A stretch of DNA of 64,000 nt, from positions 25,906,981 through 25,970,980 of the forward strand of contig CM042979.1 in the NCBI GenBank assembly GCA_023678885.1. The letters are read 5' to 3'. This DNA comes from Pogostemon cablin. Its lineage: Eukaryota > Streptophyta > Magnoliopsida > Lamiales > Lamiaceae. This document shows positions 23,114 to 33,703 of this stretch, piece by piece (position 1 is the stretch's first letter; each line of letters starts with the position of its first letter). Under the pieces are notes generated by a model. That model made no database searches, was not told where the DNA came from, and saw nothing but the letters and a program-made list of their open reading frames with translations. A program made the translations under genes and the position numbers.

Positions 23114-24012
23114 TGTAACAACAAATATTGTATTTATAATAAAATAAACACAAAAGAATTACAATGATAATCCAGACGGATTAAACTTGAAAATTAAGGA
23201 AACAATCTCTATCTATCCTCTGATTCTTCTCTCGAACCAATTTGGCTTGACTTTGACTTATGTTGACCGCGCTGACCGCGTTGACTGTGTGTTTTGAGTC
23301 AGATCTTCAGTTGAAGCTTGTCCGAACTCAGATTTAGGATCTTATAACGTTTATCCTGAGGCGTCGAGCCTTTGTTTGAATTAAATGTACTTGATCCGAA
23401 GAAACACTCGATCTGGGGGGCTTAGCACCTTTATCCCAGGTCGTATGTTGTTCTTGGCGCGAAGAGCACCAAAGAACTTAGTTTATGAAGAACGCTTGAT
23501 TTGGGGGGCTCCGCACCTTAATCCCGAATCGTTTACCGTTCTTGACTTGAAGATGCTTGAAGATCTCAAGGGAGCACTGCTCGTGTTTCAATCTCTTCAG
23601 AGCGTTTGTGTCTTCAGATGTTTTAGTGTATGTCTGGAATGAATGGAAGAGGACTCCTTATATAGGTGAGGAATGAGCATGCCCCATAAATAACTTGCAA
23701 TCTGATTGGTCCATGACAGATTTGACCCGATTCGGCGAGCTTGGGCCATTCCAAATATAACACAGAATGGTCATTGCTTAATTTGACCTGATTCTGGAAC
23801 CTTCCAGACTTTATTTGACTTGGGAGTCAAGTTTTACTTAATTTAAACCCTACTTAATTTGTTGGGTTTTAAATTAATTATCAATTATTTATTAATCTAT
23901 TTTAAGAATTTATTTATTTAAATCCCTTAATAAATAAATAATTAATTGATAATTATTGCATTAATTTGCCACATATTTTCCTTTAATAGTCAATAAAATT
24001 CAAGTGCTTACA
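23114..24012 (-). repeat. 3' LTR of element A (899 bp)
   Basis: Matches the outer parts of 26381-27467. A TATA-like CCTATATAAGG in element orientation lies near 23655. It shares the TATA context and the (C)CCTCCGATC-like block with the LTRs of element B. Confidence 0.85.
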
Positions 24013-24326
24013 AATGCCCCCTCGCATTTTGTTCACGGACGCCTTTGTGTTGAAGTGAACAAATTGCGATAATCCATTCTTGATCAACATGATTGAATAT
24101 TATTGCTTGCTTTACCAACTTGTTATGAATAACCTAAATTATTACTGAACTTAGTGAAGTGCTAAGTTGCCTACGTACCTCTTTGAAGAGGATCAAGTCA
24201 TAACGTAGTTCAAAGAGACATGATTTGATTTGAATGGGGGGCCGTACACATTTTATACTCATGCGGGCCAGGAGTAACATGCAGTTTAGGCTCGTGCATC
24301 ACGGAGCGTTGAACTTGAATTTGCTG

Positions 24327-24966
24327 ACAGTTTATACTCTTGTCAATGAGTCTTAAATTTGAACTTATAGACAGTTTATACTCGTGTCAAAGAGCCTTGT
24401 GTGGACATTTTTTACTCATGTCGAGGAGCTTTGTGTGTAGAGAGTTTATTCTCTTCCCAAGGAGATTTGACTTGATGTGTAGACAGTTTATACTCATATC
24501 AAGGAGTATCGAATATGTAGAGAGTTTTGTCTCTTCTCAAGGAGATATGATTTGAAGTGTAGATAATTTATACTCATATCAAGGAGTACAGTGTGGATAG
24601 TTTTCGCTCGTATCGAGGAGCCTTGAATTTGATTTGTGTTAGATAGTTTAGGCTCGTATCAAGGAGCATGACTTGAGGATTTTAGATAGTTTAAGCTCAT
24701 ATCAAGGAGCGTGGCTTGTAGATAGTTTTAGCTCATATCAAGGAGCGTTGTATGGACAGTTTTAGCTCGTGCCGAGGAGCTTTGAGTTGAGAGATTTTAG
24801 ATAGTTTAAGCTCGTATCAAGGAGCATAATGTGAACAGTTTTCGCTCGTGTCAAGGAGCTTTGGCTTGGGAGATTTTAGATAGTTTAAGCTCGTATCAAG
24901 GAGCATAATGCAGACAGTTTTAGCTCGTGTCAAGGAGCTTTGTCTTGATTTATCAACAGTTTATTG
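24327..24966 (-). repeat. array of about 17 short hairpin units in element A
   Basis: Units of 34-46 bp, each with a core such as GCTCGTATCAAGGAGC followed by a GT..GATAGTTTA-type spacer, lie between gag and the polypurine tract. The core forms a 4-bp stem with an 8-nt loop. The outer pair varies together: GCTC..GAGC, ACTC..GAGT, TCTC..GAGA. The sense strand of the element is minus, where the core reads GCTCCTTGATACGAGC. No reading frame runs through it. Confidence 0.8.
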
Positions 24967-25089
24967 CCCCCAATCTTGGGATGCACTATTTTCTCTTGCT
25001 TCAACTTCATTTCTGTTAATCTTTATAGAAACTGCATCCTTTGTTTGTGGTTCCTCTTCTAAGGGCTCATCGAAGGACATGTATTCAAA

Positions 25090-26370
25090 CTCGTAAGAGT
25101 CTTGAATAGAGGGTCATTTGATGTCATTTGATGTCAGGCTTAACTCCATGTCGTGAGCTCTTGAAGCCAACTCTTCAAAAGTTTTAGGCCGAATTCCTTG
25201 GAGTATGTAGCTAAGATTCCATTGCATCCCTTGAATACATATTTCTATAGCTGAAGTTTTTGATAGCTTTTCTTTGCATTTGAGACTTAAGCTCCTCCAT
25301 CTATTGATGTAGTCGATGACATATCTTCATCCCTTTGACGAGTATTTGTTAGCTCCATCATGCTAACAATTCTTCGTGTGCTATAGAAGCGGTTGAGGAA
25401 TACTTTTTCCATTTACCCCCAACTGTCAATGGAGTTGGCTTCCAAGTCGATGTACCAATCAAAGACATTTTCTCTTAAAGATCGGACGAATTGTCTCACC
25501 ATGTGATCTTCGTTGGTCCCAGCATCATTGCATGTCTTGACGAAGTGCGCCACATGTTGTCTCGGATTGCCTTTGCCGTCAAATTGTTGAAACTTGGGAG
25601 GTTAGTAGTCAGTTGGCATCCTCAAGTTGTCAATCCTCTTTGTATATGGCTTGGCGTATGTTGAAGAAGATTTTGAGCTTCCTTCAAACTTGTCTTTTAT
25701 CGTCTCTAAAACGATGTTCTTCAGTTGGATCACAGGAAGCATTTTGTCAGTTGAAATTTGTATTTCTTCTTCAACTGGCTTCTTTTCAAGAGGATGGTGT
25801 TTCGCTGAGTCTTCTTTCTCGTGCTCATCCCCAACTTGTTTCTCATTTGCATGACTTGTCTCCACATTCTCCATTTTCTTCATAAGTATGGAGATTTTTA
25901 CGTCTTGAGCTTCCATGTGCTTGTTGAGTCCTTAAATGTCTCTTATCATACTTGCGAGTTGTTCCTCAATGGTCATAGCATTTGTTGTCATCACTGCAGC
26001 TGCAGCTGAGGTAGATGGTGAGCTTGGTATTGAGTGAGGAGCTGAGTAGGTAGAATCATCTTCACTATTCTTGTCTCCGTGAAATGATTTATTAAGAGCA
26101 ATCCCAACCACATGGTTTGTCTCTGAGGAGGCTTCAGAGATACTTCTTGTAACAAGTTCAGCATTTTCAATTTGCAACTCTTGAGGCTTTGATGCAGTAG
26201 TCCTTCGTATTGCAATCTTTAACGGAGTCATAACTTGCGTCTTCACAGCTTGTAGCTCTAAAGGCTTTGAGGTAGATGACCTTTTTATCGCGATCCTAAG
26301 AGGAGTCATACTTTGTATCTTCGAGCTTGTTGAGAGAAGAGATGAGAGGTAGAGATTGTCCCATTGGGCG
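25090..26370 (-). pseudogene. gag of element A, broken
   Basis: In minus orientation an N-terminal region with two MTPLRIAIRR-like repeats (26315-26180) is followed by an acidic coiled-coil-like stretch (MEAQDVKISILMKKMENVE, 25916) and the gag core (QQFDGKGNP, VRQFVRSL, FLNRFYSTRR, 25600-25350), ending in EFGLKLLKS near 25160. Several stops and frameshifts divide it, including one after PTDY at 25602. The gag would form the particle that packages the RNA. The intact-looking comparison is the gag of element B. Confidence 0.75.
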
Positions 26371-26380
26371 TGCCAAAATT

Positions 26381-27467
26381 TATAACAATAAATATTGTAT
26401 TTATAATAAAATAAACACAAAAGAATTACAATAATAATCCAGACGGATTAAACTTGAAAATTAAGGAAACAATCTCTATCTATCCTCTGATTCTTCTCTT
26501 GAACCAATTTGGCTTGACTTTGACTTGTGTTGACCGCGCTGACCGCGTTGACTGTGTGTTTTGACTCGAATCTTCAGTTGAAGCTTGTCTGAACTCGGAT
26601 TTGGGATCTTATAACGTTTATCCAGAGTCGTCGAGCCTTTGTTTGAATTAAATGTACTTGATCCGAAGAAACACTCGATCTGGGGGGCTTAGCACCCTTA
26701 TCCCAGGTCGTATGTTGTTCTTGGCGCGAAGAACACCGAAGAACTTAGTTTATGAAGAACGCCAGTTGAAGCTTGTCCGAACTCGGATTTGGGATCTTAT
26801 AACGTTTATCCAGAGGCGTCGAGCCTTTGTTTGAATTAAACGTACTTGATCCGAAGAAACACTCGATCTGGGGGGCTTAGCACCTTTATCCCAGGTCGTA
26901 TGTTGTTCTTGGCGCGAAGAACACCGAAGAACTTAGTTTATGAAGAACGCTTGATTTGGGGGGCTCCGCACCTTAATCCCGAATCGTTTGCCGTTCTTGA
27001 CTTGAAGATGCTTGAAGATCTCAAGGGAGCACTGCTCGTGTTTCAATCTCTTCAGAGCGTTTGTGTCTTCAGATGTTTTAGTGTGTGTCTGGAATGAATG
27101 GAAGATGACTCCTTATATAGGTGAGGAATGAGCATGCCCCATAAATAACTTGCAATCTGATTGGTCCATGACAGATTTGACCCGATTCTGCGGGTTTGGG
27201 CCGTCCCAAATATAACACAGAATGGTCATTGCTTAATTTGACCTGATTCTGGAACCTTCCAGACTTTATTTGACTTGGGAGTCAAGTTTTACTTAATTTA
27301 AACCCTACTTAATTTGTTGGGTTTTAAATTAATTATCAATTATTTATTAATCTATTTTAGGAATTTATTTATTTAAATCCCTTAATAAATAAATAATTAA
27401 TTGATAATTATTGTATTAATTTGCCACATATTTTCCTTTAATAGGCAATAAAATTCAAGTGCTTACA
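26381..27467 (-). repeat. 5' LTR of element A (1087 bp) with an internal 189-bp tandem duplication
   Basis: Starts TATAACAA (TG mutated to TA) and ends GTGCTTACA. Bases 26574-26762 are repeated at 26763-26950, which explains the extra length compared with the other LTR. TATATAGG context near 27114. Confidence 0.85.
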
Positions 27468-27692
27468 CCTTAATTTACGTGCAAAAGGCAAACGCATACG
27501 TTGTAACGGGACGGAGTGAGTACTATTTTTGGCGTCCGGTTCAAATGTATTCATTTTCTCTATTTAGTAAAAAAATATATAATATGCCCACCACTTTCCA
27601 CTAATACAACTAGTAATTTTACATATAATAATAATATTTCTTAATTCACGTGAAAAATAAAACAAACATCTAAGAACCGTATGGAGGGAGTA

Positions 27693-27826
27693 AAAAATAC
27701 GATTGGAAGGAGGGTAGGTCGAGGGAGTATATCTTAATTAAAAATCCTTTTGAGTGGTAAGTAGTAAATGGGTAACAAGTACACAATCCAGAAATACTCT
27801 GAATTGAAGCGAAATAGTGCGAAAAG
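27693..27826 (+). promoter_or_regulatory. retained proximal promoter and 5' UTR of the reductase gene
   Basis: Only about 135 bp of apparently unique DNA separate the outer Stowaway end from the ATG. No convincing TATA box is visible. The start context GAAAAGATGGCG is favourable, with G at +4. Confidence 0.35.
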
Positions 27827-30414
27827 ATGGCGGTGAGTGTTCCTAGAGTGAAGCTTGGGAGTCAGGGTTTGGAGGTGTCGAAACAAGGGCTGGGGTGTAT
27901 GGGCATGTCCTTCATGTACGGCCCGCCCAAGCCCGAGCCCGATATGATCAGCCTCATTCATCATGCCATCCATTCCGGCGTCACATTTCTAGACACATCC
28001 GACTATTATGGACCCCACACCAACGAGATTCTCATATCCAAGGTATGCTTAATTGCGTCTCTGCTTAACAATTTCATCAATTTATATTTTTTTCAAAAAA
28101 CTTTTGTGGATTAGAATTTGTTTATGTTGGATCGATTTTTTTGACAATTACATGAAGAAGATTAACTTAATGTTATGTTTCCTGTCGTTGTTTTTTGTTT
28201 TATAAAGAACAAAAGTATCTGCAAACGTTAAACTAGTTTCTTGATGTTAATTTTATTAATTTTAATCTGAAATTTTTAATTGGAAATGAGAAGAAAATTA
28301 TTTTATGCACCCTTAAAACGCCTAAAATTTTGTTAGGGAATACTCATTTTGGGTTAGTATCCTCTGAGATTCGGATTTTTTTGAATTTTTTTCTGGTTTG
28401 GTGCAGGCATTGAAAGGGGTAGCGAGGGAAAAAGTACAAATAGCTACGAAATTCGGGATATTGGTGAATGATGGGAAGACAGAGATACATGGTGATCCAG
28501 CATATGTGAGGGCAGCTTGTGAAGCAAGCTTGAAACGTCTTGATATTGACTGCATCGATCTCTATTATGCTCATCGGATTGATTCTACTGTGCCCATCGA
28601 AGTCACGGTTTGATCTCCTCATGTAGCTTATCCATTTAATGTCAAAATGCCAAGAAAGTCATTTTTTTAAGTGAGTTTTTCTTCGCATAGTTTAAGTAGT
28701 GTCAGACTGACTGCAATCCACTAGCTGTGTGTTGAATCTGTTGGGAAGTTACAGTTAAGTATTTATTACTCCTAAAAGAGAATAAGGAACTTGCAGTTTT
28801 AACTGATGGAGTATTTCTTTATGCTAGGACTGATACATGAATTCAATACCAGCAATGCATAAATGTATGTGTTCATTTTATCTATAAATTTTGTGGTGTT
28901 CTTATAAGTATATTTTATATGATTTTGAAGATGGGAGAACTAAAGAAACTTGTTGAGGAAGGGAAAATAAAATATATTGGTCTGTCAGAGGCGTCTGCTT
29001 CAACAATTAGAAGGGCTCATGCTGTTCATCCTCTCACTGCTGTTCAAAACGAATGGTCTTTGTGGTCAAGGGATTTGGAAGTCGACATAATTCCTACATG
29101 CAGGTAAGATCTTTCTTTTACTTTTTTCTTAATATTTTAGCACTGTAAACTTTGACACAGTTCAATTTATATTGATTTTCAGAGAACTTGGTATTGGGAT
29201 TGTCCCATACAGTCCACTTGGCCGTGGTTTCTTGTCGTCAGGTGCAAATCTAGTACAGAATTTGTCGGAAGGTGACTTTAGAAAGGTTGGTAAAATCATA
29301 TGCGTATATCTTTTAATTCTCATTAAAATTGCAAGAATCTAATTATTCACAAATATCAAAGGCTAGCTATTTTGTTGTGCTTGCTAAAATTTATTGAATA
29401 TTTGAATCCCCATATTTTACGACTTTGAGACCAGTTTTTATTTAGTGTGCGTGTGATCAAAGTTAATTTCTCCTTTTAGACATGTAAGCTATCTTTGAGC
29501 CACTCCCCACCCCTGCAAAATGGAGGGAAAAAGAAAGCAAGGGAATGTGATGGTTTCTAATGATCTACTTTTTTAAATATAGGAGATTGGAAAATCTTTT
29601 GAATAATGAGAGTTTGTTTGTTCTGGGATTTTGAGTTATTGGAAATTTGAATTTCAAAAACAAACCTGGAATTTGGTAGGTCTTCAACACTGCCTGAAAA
29701 TTTAACACGATGGAAAGGGAATGAGCGGCTTAATACAACATGTCTAGCTGTTCATACTTCATTTTTAAGATATATTGTATTGTTTTCATCATGTCTTTCT
29801 TCTAGTGATGAGGGTTTTAATACTATGTATAAGACCGTTACGCAAATTGACTGCACAATTGCATTAAAACAAGGCTTCGGAACTTACAATTGTACTATAC
29901 TACTGCAACATGGATTCACCTTACAAGCATGTGAGCTTATCTTGGAATATATGAGTTATGATGTGGTAATTTTCTTGCAAATGTATTGGTATTTTGGAAT
30001 GACAAAAGGTTCCTTAGAATTGCTAATGATAAAGACAATGTGTTTCTGGAGGCTAATACATCGGTTTTCGGACAGAAATTTCCAAGATTCCAGCTAGAAA
30101 ATCTTGAAAAGAACAAGCTCATATTTGAAAGGGTACAGGAAATGGCGACGACAAAAGGTTGCACCTCATCTCAACTAGCGCTGGCTTGGGTTCATCACCA
30201 AGGAGATGACGTGTGTCCCATACCGGGAACCACCAAGATCGAGAACTTCAACCAAAATATTGGGGCGTTTTCTGTGAAATTAAGTATAGAAGAGATGGCT
30301 GAACTCGAGTCATACGCATCGGCCGATGTTGTTGAGGGAGAAAGGCACTCTACAATGGCAACCACATGGAAATACACAGAGACACCTCCACTCTCCTCTT
30401 CGAAAGCTGAGTAA
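27827..30414 (+). CDS. NADPH-dependent aldo/keto reductase (AKR13, perakine reductase / auxin-induced PCNT115-like), five exons
   Basis: A complete gene for a cytosolic (alpha/beta)8-barrel reductase of 343 residues, the normal size for the family. Exons are 27827-28042, 28407-28607, 28931-29103, 29183-29285 and 30076-30414 (stop TAA at 30412), all with GT/AG junctions and a continuous frame; the last acceptor could also be 30051 (exon from 30052). The catalytic tetrad is visible: Asp56 and Tyr61 in LDTSDYYG, Lys87 in IATKFG, His128 in YYAHRID. Later family blocks are KYIGLSEAS, NEWSLWSRD, GIVPYSPLGRGF, LALAWVHHQG and PIPGTTK (cofactor side). Relatives reduce aldehydes and ketones such as alkaloid aldehydes; the substrate here cannot be told. 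A damaged paralogue lies at 15291-16034. Elements A and B flank the gene in opposite orientation. Confidence 0.9.
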
Positions 30415-30958
30415 AGCATTACTTTCTTTGATCATTATGCACTAAGCCAAAGTAGCTCTAAGTGAAGCAGCTCAACTTTTAAAATTGTTCATGTATCTTT
30501 GTGTGTTCGAAGATGGACAAACTTGTGTGTGTTTTGGATTCCTTTATTGTACAAATGTTGTATCTCTCTTATGTTGATAAATAATGATAGTATTATTTGC
30601 TGAAACGGATTTGTAAATGATATATGTGCTATTTAGGAATGGGACACTTGTCTCCTATCCCACCCCATGTAACATGAGATGTAACATGAGGTGGAATAGG
30701 GGATCCCACTGGCTATATTAGTGAGGCTCCAAACATGAATAAGATTGACAACTTTTCAGTTTTTTAGTGTTTTATAGATAGATTTGTCATACGTTAGGTG
30801 TGTAAGGGCAACACTTTTCATTTTATGATCTTGCATGTAACTTGTTTTTAGTTATGAGTTGATAATGTTAGGGCCTAGGGGTAAGGATTTAAATCTATGC
30901 AATTTTTTTTTCTCGAAACAGATTGTATTAATTTTAATTTAATATTATATATGTGTCA
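30415..30958. other. reductase 3' UTR and intergenic DNA
   Basis: The 3' UTR probably runs to about 30600 (AATAATGA and AATAAA-like signals near 30580). The rest is unassigned. Confidence 0.5.
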
Positions 30959-30966
30959 CATGAATG

Positions 30967-31218
30967 TAGACATGCACAAATGAATCGGAACCGGCGGTTC
31001 GAACCGGGGAACCGCTAGTTTTAACCGGAACTGGAACCGCCGGTTCCGGAACCGGCAAAAAAAAAAACCGGAACCGGGGGTTTCCGAACCGGAACCGGAT
31101 CGTCGGTTCCGGAACCGAAAGCTTCGTACCCCGGTTCGGTTCCGGTTCCCCCTATCTTGGAACCGGAACTGCCGATTCGGAACCGGAACCGGTGGTTCCG
31201 AACCGGGGTGCATGTCTA
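30967..31218. mobile_element. hAT MITE, 252 bp, packed with GGAACCGG
   Basis: Inverted ends TAGACATGCAC / GTGCATGTCTA and a perfect 8-bp TSD CATGAATG at 30959-30966 and 31219-31226. The interior consists almost entirely of GGAACCGG and GGTTCCGG variants, readable on both strands. The minus-strand ORF over it is a repeat artefact. Confidence 0.85.
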
Positions 31219-31399
31219 CATGAATGTGTTGTTATTTTTCTACTATATTCTATTCTATCAATAATTTTACATTTTAAAACTAACAACATTGTTATCCAAA
31301 AAATAAGATTTTAAATAGTACTATGGAGTATATATTTATTAATAAATGTATGTAACAAAAAAAATTAAGGTTTTAAATTGTACTGAGTATATACTAAAT

Positions 31400-31605
31400 G
31401 TAGGGTTAATTGAAAAAAAAACCACAAACTTAACTCATATTGCAAATTAATCCCCACTTCTATTGGGTGCGTTTTGCAACAATACTTAAAGGTGCTATTT
31501 TTTTTGTTGTAATTTTTTAAAAATGAAGATTAATTTGCCATAGAAGTAAAGTGGAATAATTTTTTTTTCAATTATACATTGAATTGAATTTGAATTCATA
31601 AAAGC
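31400..31605. repeat. possible small inverted-repeat element
   Basis: TTAATTGAAAAAAAAACCAC near 31404 and its approximate complement (GTGGAAT..TTTTTTTCAATTA) near 31551-31586 face each other. No TSD could be settled. Confidence 0.3.
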
Positions 31606-31675
31606 TAGTACGTGCACACAGGATATTTTGCTTCTCATGTAAGATTATTATGGTCTGGTGTCATTAATAATTGAG

Positions 31676-31950
31676 TGAGGCTCTTGTGCACCCGAGGACA
31701 CACCGTGCGCCTTTAGAATTTAGTATTATGGGTAAGGGTATATTGTTTTGTTCTAAAGGGTATACACTTTAATTAATAAGGGTACACCATTTTGTTGTAA
31801 AGGATATAAACTTTTCATTAATATTTTTTATTTTTCTTTAAAAAATAAAGGATATACATTTTTATACTAAAGGATATACAATTTAACATAAAATTCTAAA
31901 GGCGCACAGAACGTGGTCCGTGCGCCCGAGTGCACACAAGTTTTTGCCTT
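31676..31950. repeat. inverted-repeat element (MITE-like), about 275 bp
   Basis: Left arm CTTGTGCACCCGAGG..GTGCGCCTTTAGAATTT and right arm AAATTCTAAAGGCGCAC..GTGCGCCCGAGTGCACACAAG are complementary. The middle has repeated AAAGGGTATACACTTT blocks shared with 15066-15200. TSD not resolved. Confidence 0.5.
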
Positions 31951-32712
31951 AATAATTAAATAAATAAGATATTTATTATGATCAAATACCTTAAATAGAG
32001 ATATGGCTTAAATAAATAATATATATGAGATAAATAAGGTCATGGATAACAATCACATTGATAGAATGTGATTTGATAAAGATTTAATATCCCGATCTGG
32101 TCATTTCTCCACCCATAAAAAGAGATACAGTTTTATGAATTCTCTATCACATTAAGTCTTACGTATTGTGGCATAAAGAAAAGGGTGAGGAGAGAGAAAC
32201 CAGTTCCCAGTGTAAATTAGCAGGAGCATATCTATATCAAGGTAAGTCTTCTCATCATCGTATAAAGATGTGAAAATCATGCATGAAGATCTAAGATCCA
32301 TCACAATTAATAAATTAATTGATTTATAAATTTATGCTTACATCTCCATCATCGGAGATGAAATGAGGATCAATGTGGCTATTTTAATGTGAACCGCACA
32401 AATGTAACGTAATTTTGATGTAATGACCAAGTTATTTTATGGTGGAAGATAAGCAAGTATAAAGACTGCATATGATCTGTCTTTTCTTTCAATGGGGGAG
32501 AGAGTGAATGTGTCCTTTACAATGGCAAGTGCCCTTTATTTATACAAGTGAATTGGGATTTGACCTATTAAGTTAGCATTTTAATGTCCTATGGTTATAG
32601 CTTGTGCAGGGTCTTCGACCTATTAGATTAGCATTTAATATCCTAGGTTTATAGCTTGTAAACAGTGGAATGAGAAAACATGGTTTGATTTGATCTTGTT
32701 AAACAAAGAGAT
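31951..32712. other. unassigned DNA, possible fragment of an older LTR element
   Basis: Bases 32100-32240 resemble a transcribed leader (ACCCATAAAAAGAGA, then GAGGAGAGAGAAACC, then AAGGTAAGT donor-like). Bases 32570-32660 hold a duplicated GACCTATTA.ATTAGCATTTAAT block. No gene identified. Confidence 0.3.
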
Positions 32713-32717
32713 GATAT

Positions 32718-33632
32718 TATAGGCACTTGAATTTTATTGTCCATTAAAGGAAAATATGTGGTAAATTAATTCAATAATTATCAATTAATTATTTATTTAT
32801 TATGAAATTTAAATAAATAAATTCCTAAAATAAATGAGTAAATAATTGATAATTGGGACAGATCCAGTCAAATAAGTCTGACTTAAAGGCTAAGCAAGTT
32901 AGAGGCCTAAGCCTGCAAAATTAGGTTAAATCAAGCAATGACCAATCAAATTGTGTTATATATGGAAAGACTCAAACCCGCAAAATCAGATCAAATCAGC
33001 CATGGACCTATATAAGGAGCCCCTCCGATCCGGCGTTCTTTCAGCCATCCACCTCCGATCAGAGATCAAGGTGCTAAGCCCCTCCGATCTGGCGTTCTTC
33101 CAGCCATCTGCCTCCGATCAGAGATCAAGTTGCCAAGCCCCTCCGATCCGGGGTTCTTCCAGTCATCCGCCTCTAATCAAAGATCAAAGTGCTAAGCCCC
33201 TCCAATCCGGCATTCTTCCAGCCAACCGCCTCTGATCAGAGATTAAGGTGTCAACCCCTCCGATCCTGCATTCTTCCAACCAACGACTTTCTCCACAGAA
33301 AGCTCTCCAGTTAACGTTCAATCCGAACAAAGGCTCAACGCCTCCAGATCAATGTTATAAGACTACACATCCGAGCTCGGACAAGCTTTATCTGAAGATT
33401 CGGCTCAACACACATGTTGTCAACACAATCAACATACACTCCAGTTAAAGAAGTCAAAGTCAAGATACACAAGTCAAGTCAAAGTCAAACCAAATTAGTT
33501 CGAGAGAAGAATCAGAGAATTATTGAGATTGTAACTCGTTTACATTATCTTTCAAATTAAATCTACCTGAAATTATCTTTGTACCCCCAATTTATATTTA
33601 TTTCATCATAAATACATAAATTTGTTGTTACA
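32718..33632 (+). repeat. 5' LTR of element B (915 bp)
   Basis: Starts TATAGGCAC (mutated from TGTAAGCAC) and ends GTTGTTACA. It has a TATATAAGG box at 33009-33017 followed at once by tandem repeats. Part of the region seen in the other LTR at 36325-36365 is missing. Confidence 0.85.
33018..33290 (+). repeat. 60-bp tandem repeat in the 5' LTR, about 4.5 copies
   Basis: Units begin CCCCTCCGATCCGG and include TTCTTCCAGCCATC and GATCAGAGATCAAGG. They start just downstream of the TATA box, so they would lie in the transcribed leader. Confidence 0.85.
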
Positions 33633-33703
33633 AATTTTGGCACGCCCACTGAGACAGTCTCTACCTCTCATCTCTTCTCTCTACAAGGTTGAAGATACAA
33701 AGC

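Larger units (their letters stand above)
23114..27467 (-). mobile_element. LTR element A: gag-only, non-autonomous (LARD/TR-GAG-like), minus orientation
   Basis: LTRs begin TGTAACAA and end GTGCTTACA; the 5-bp TSD CCTTA is at 23109-23113 and 27468-27472. In element orientation (right to left): LTR 27467-26381, a PBS-like TTGGCACGCCCAATGGGAC just inside, a broken gag, a hairpin array, a G-rich polypurine tract (GCGAGGGGGCATT), LTR 24012-23114. There is no protease, RT or integrase, so it needed another element's enzymes. Same family as element B. Confidence 0.88.
22906..27520. mobile_element. inner Stowaway MITE, split by LTR element A
   Basis: Left end CTCCCCCCGTCCCATTG at 22906 and right end AACGGGACGGAGTGAG at 27520, with TA on both sides. 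Removing element A and one CCTTA copy leaves a MITE of about 256 bp with complementary arms (ACGTACGCG on the left, CGCATACGT on the right). Confidence 0.8.
22873..27690. mobile_element. outer Stowaway MITE, split by a second Stowaway
   Basis: Left end CTCCCTCTATCCGCTTC at 22873 and right end CCGTATGGAGGGAG at 27690, each flanked by TA. About 33 bp lie left of the inner element and about 170 bp right of it. The joined parts give the same order of blocks as the sibling at 22517-22734. Confidence 0.75.

Noticed and set aside
23385..23642. 85-codon ORF MYLIRRNTRSGGL.. repeated at 26652 and 26846
   Set aside because: It lies in the LTRs of element A on the antisense strand and varies with their duplication.
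24327..24966. CRISPR-like look of regularly spaced repeats
   Set aside because: Plant nuclear retrotransposon context, variable unit length, related spacers and no cas genes.
30956..31213. 85-codon minus ORF rich in Pro/Arg/Phe
   Set aside because: It is the translation of GGAACCGG repeats inside a MITE.
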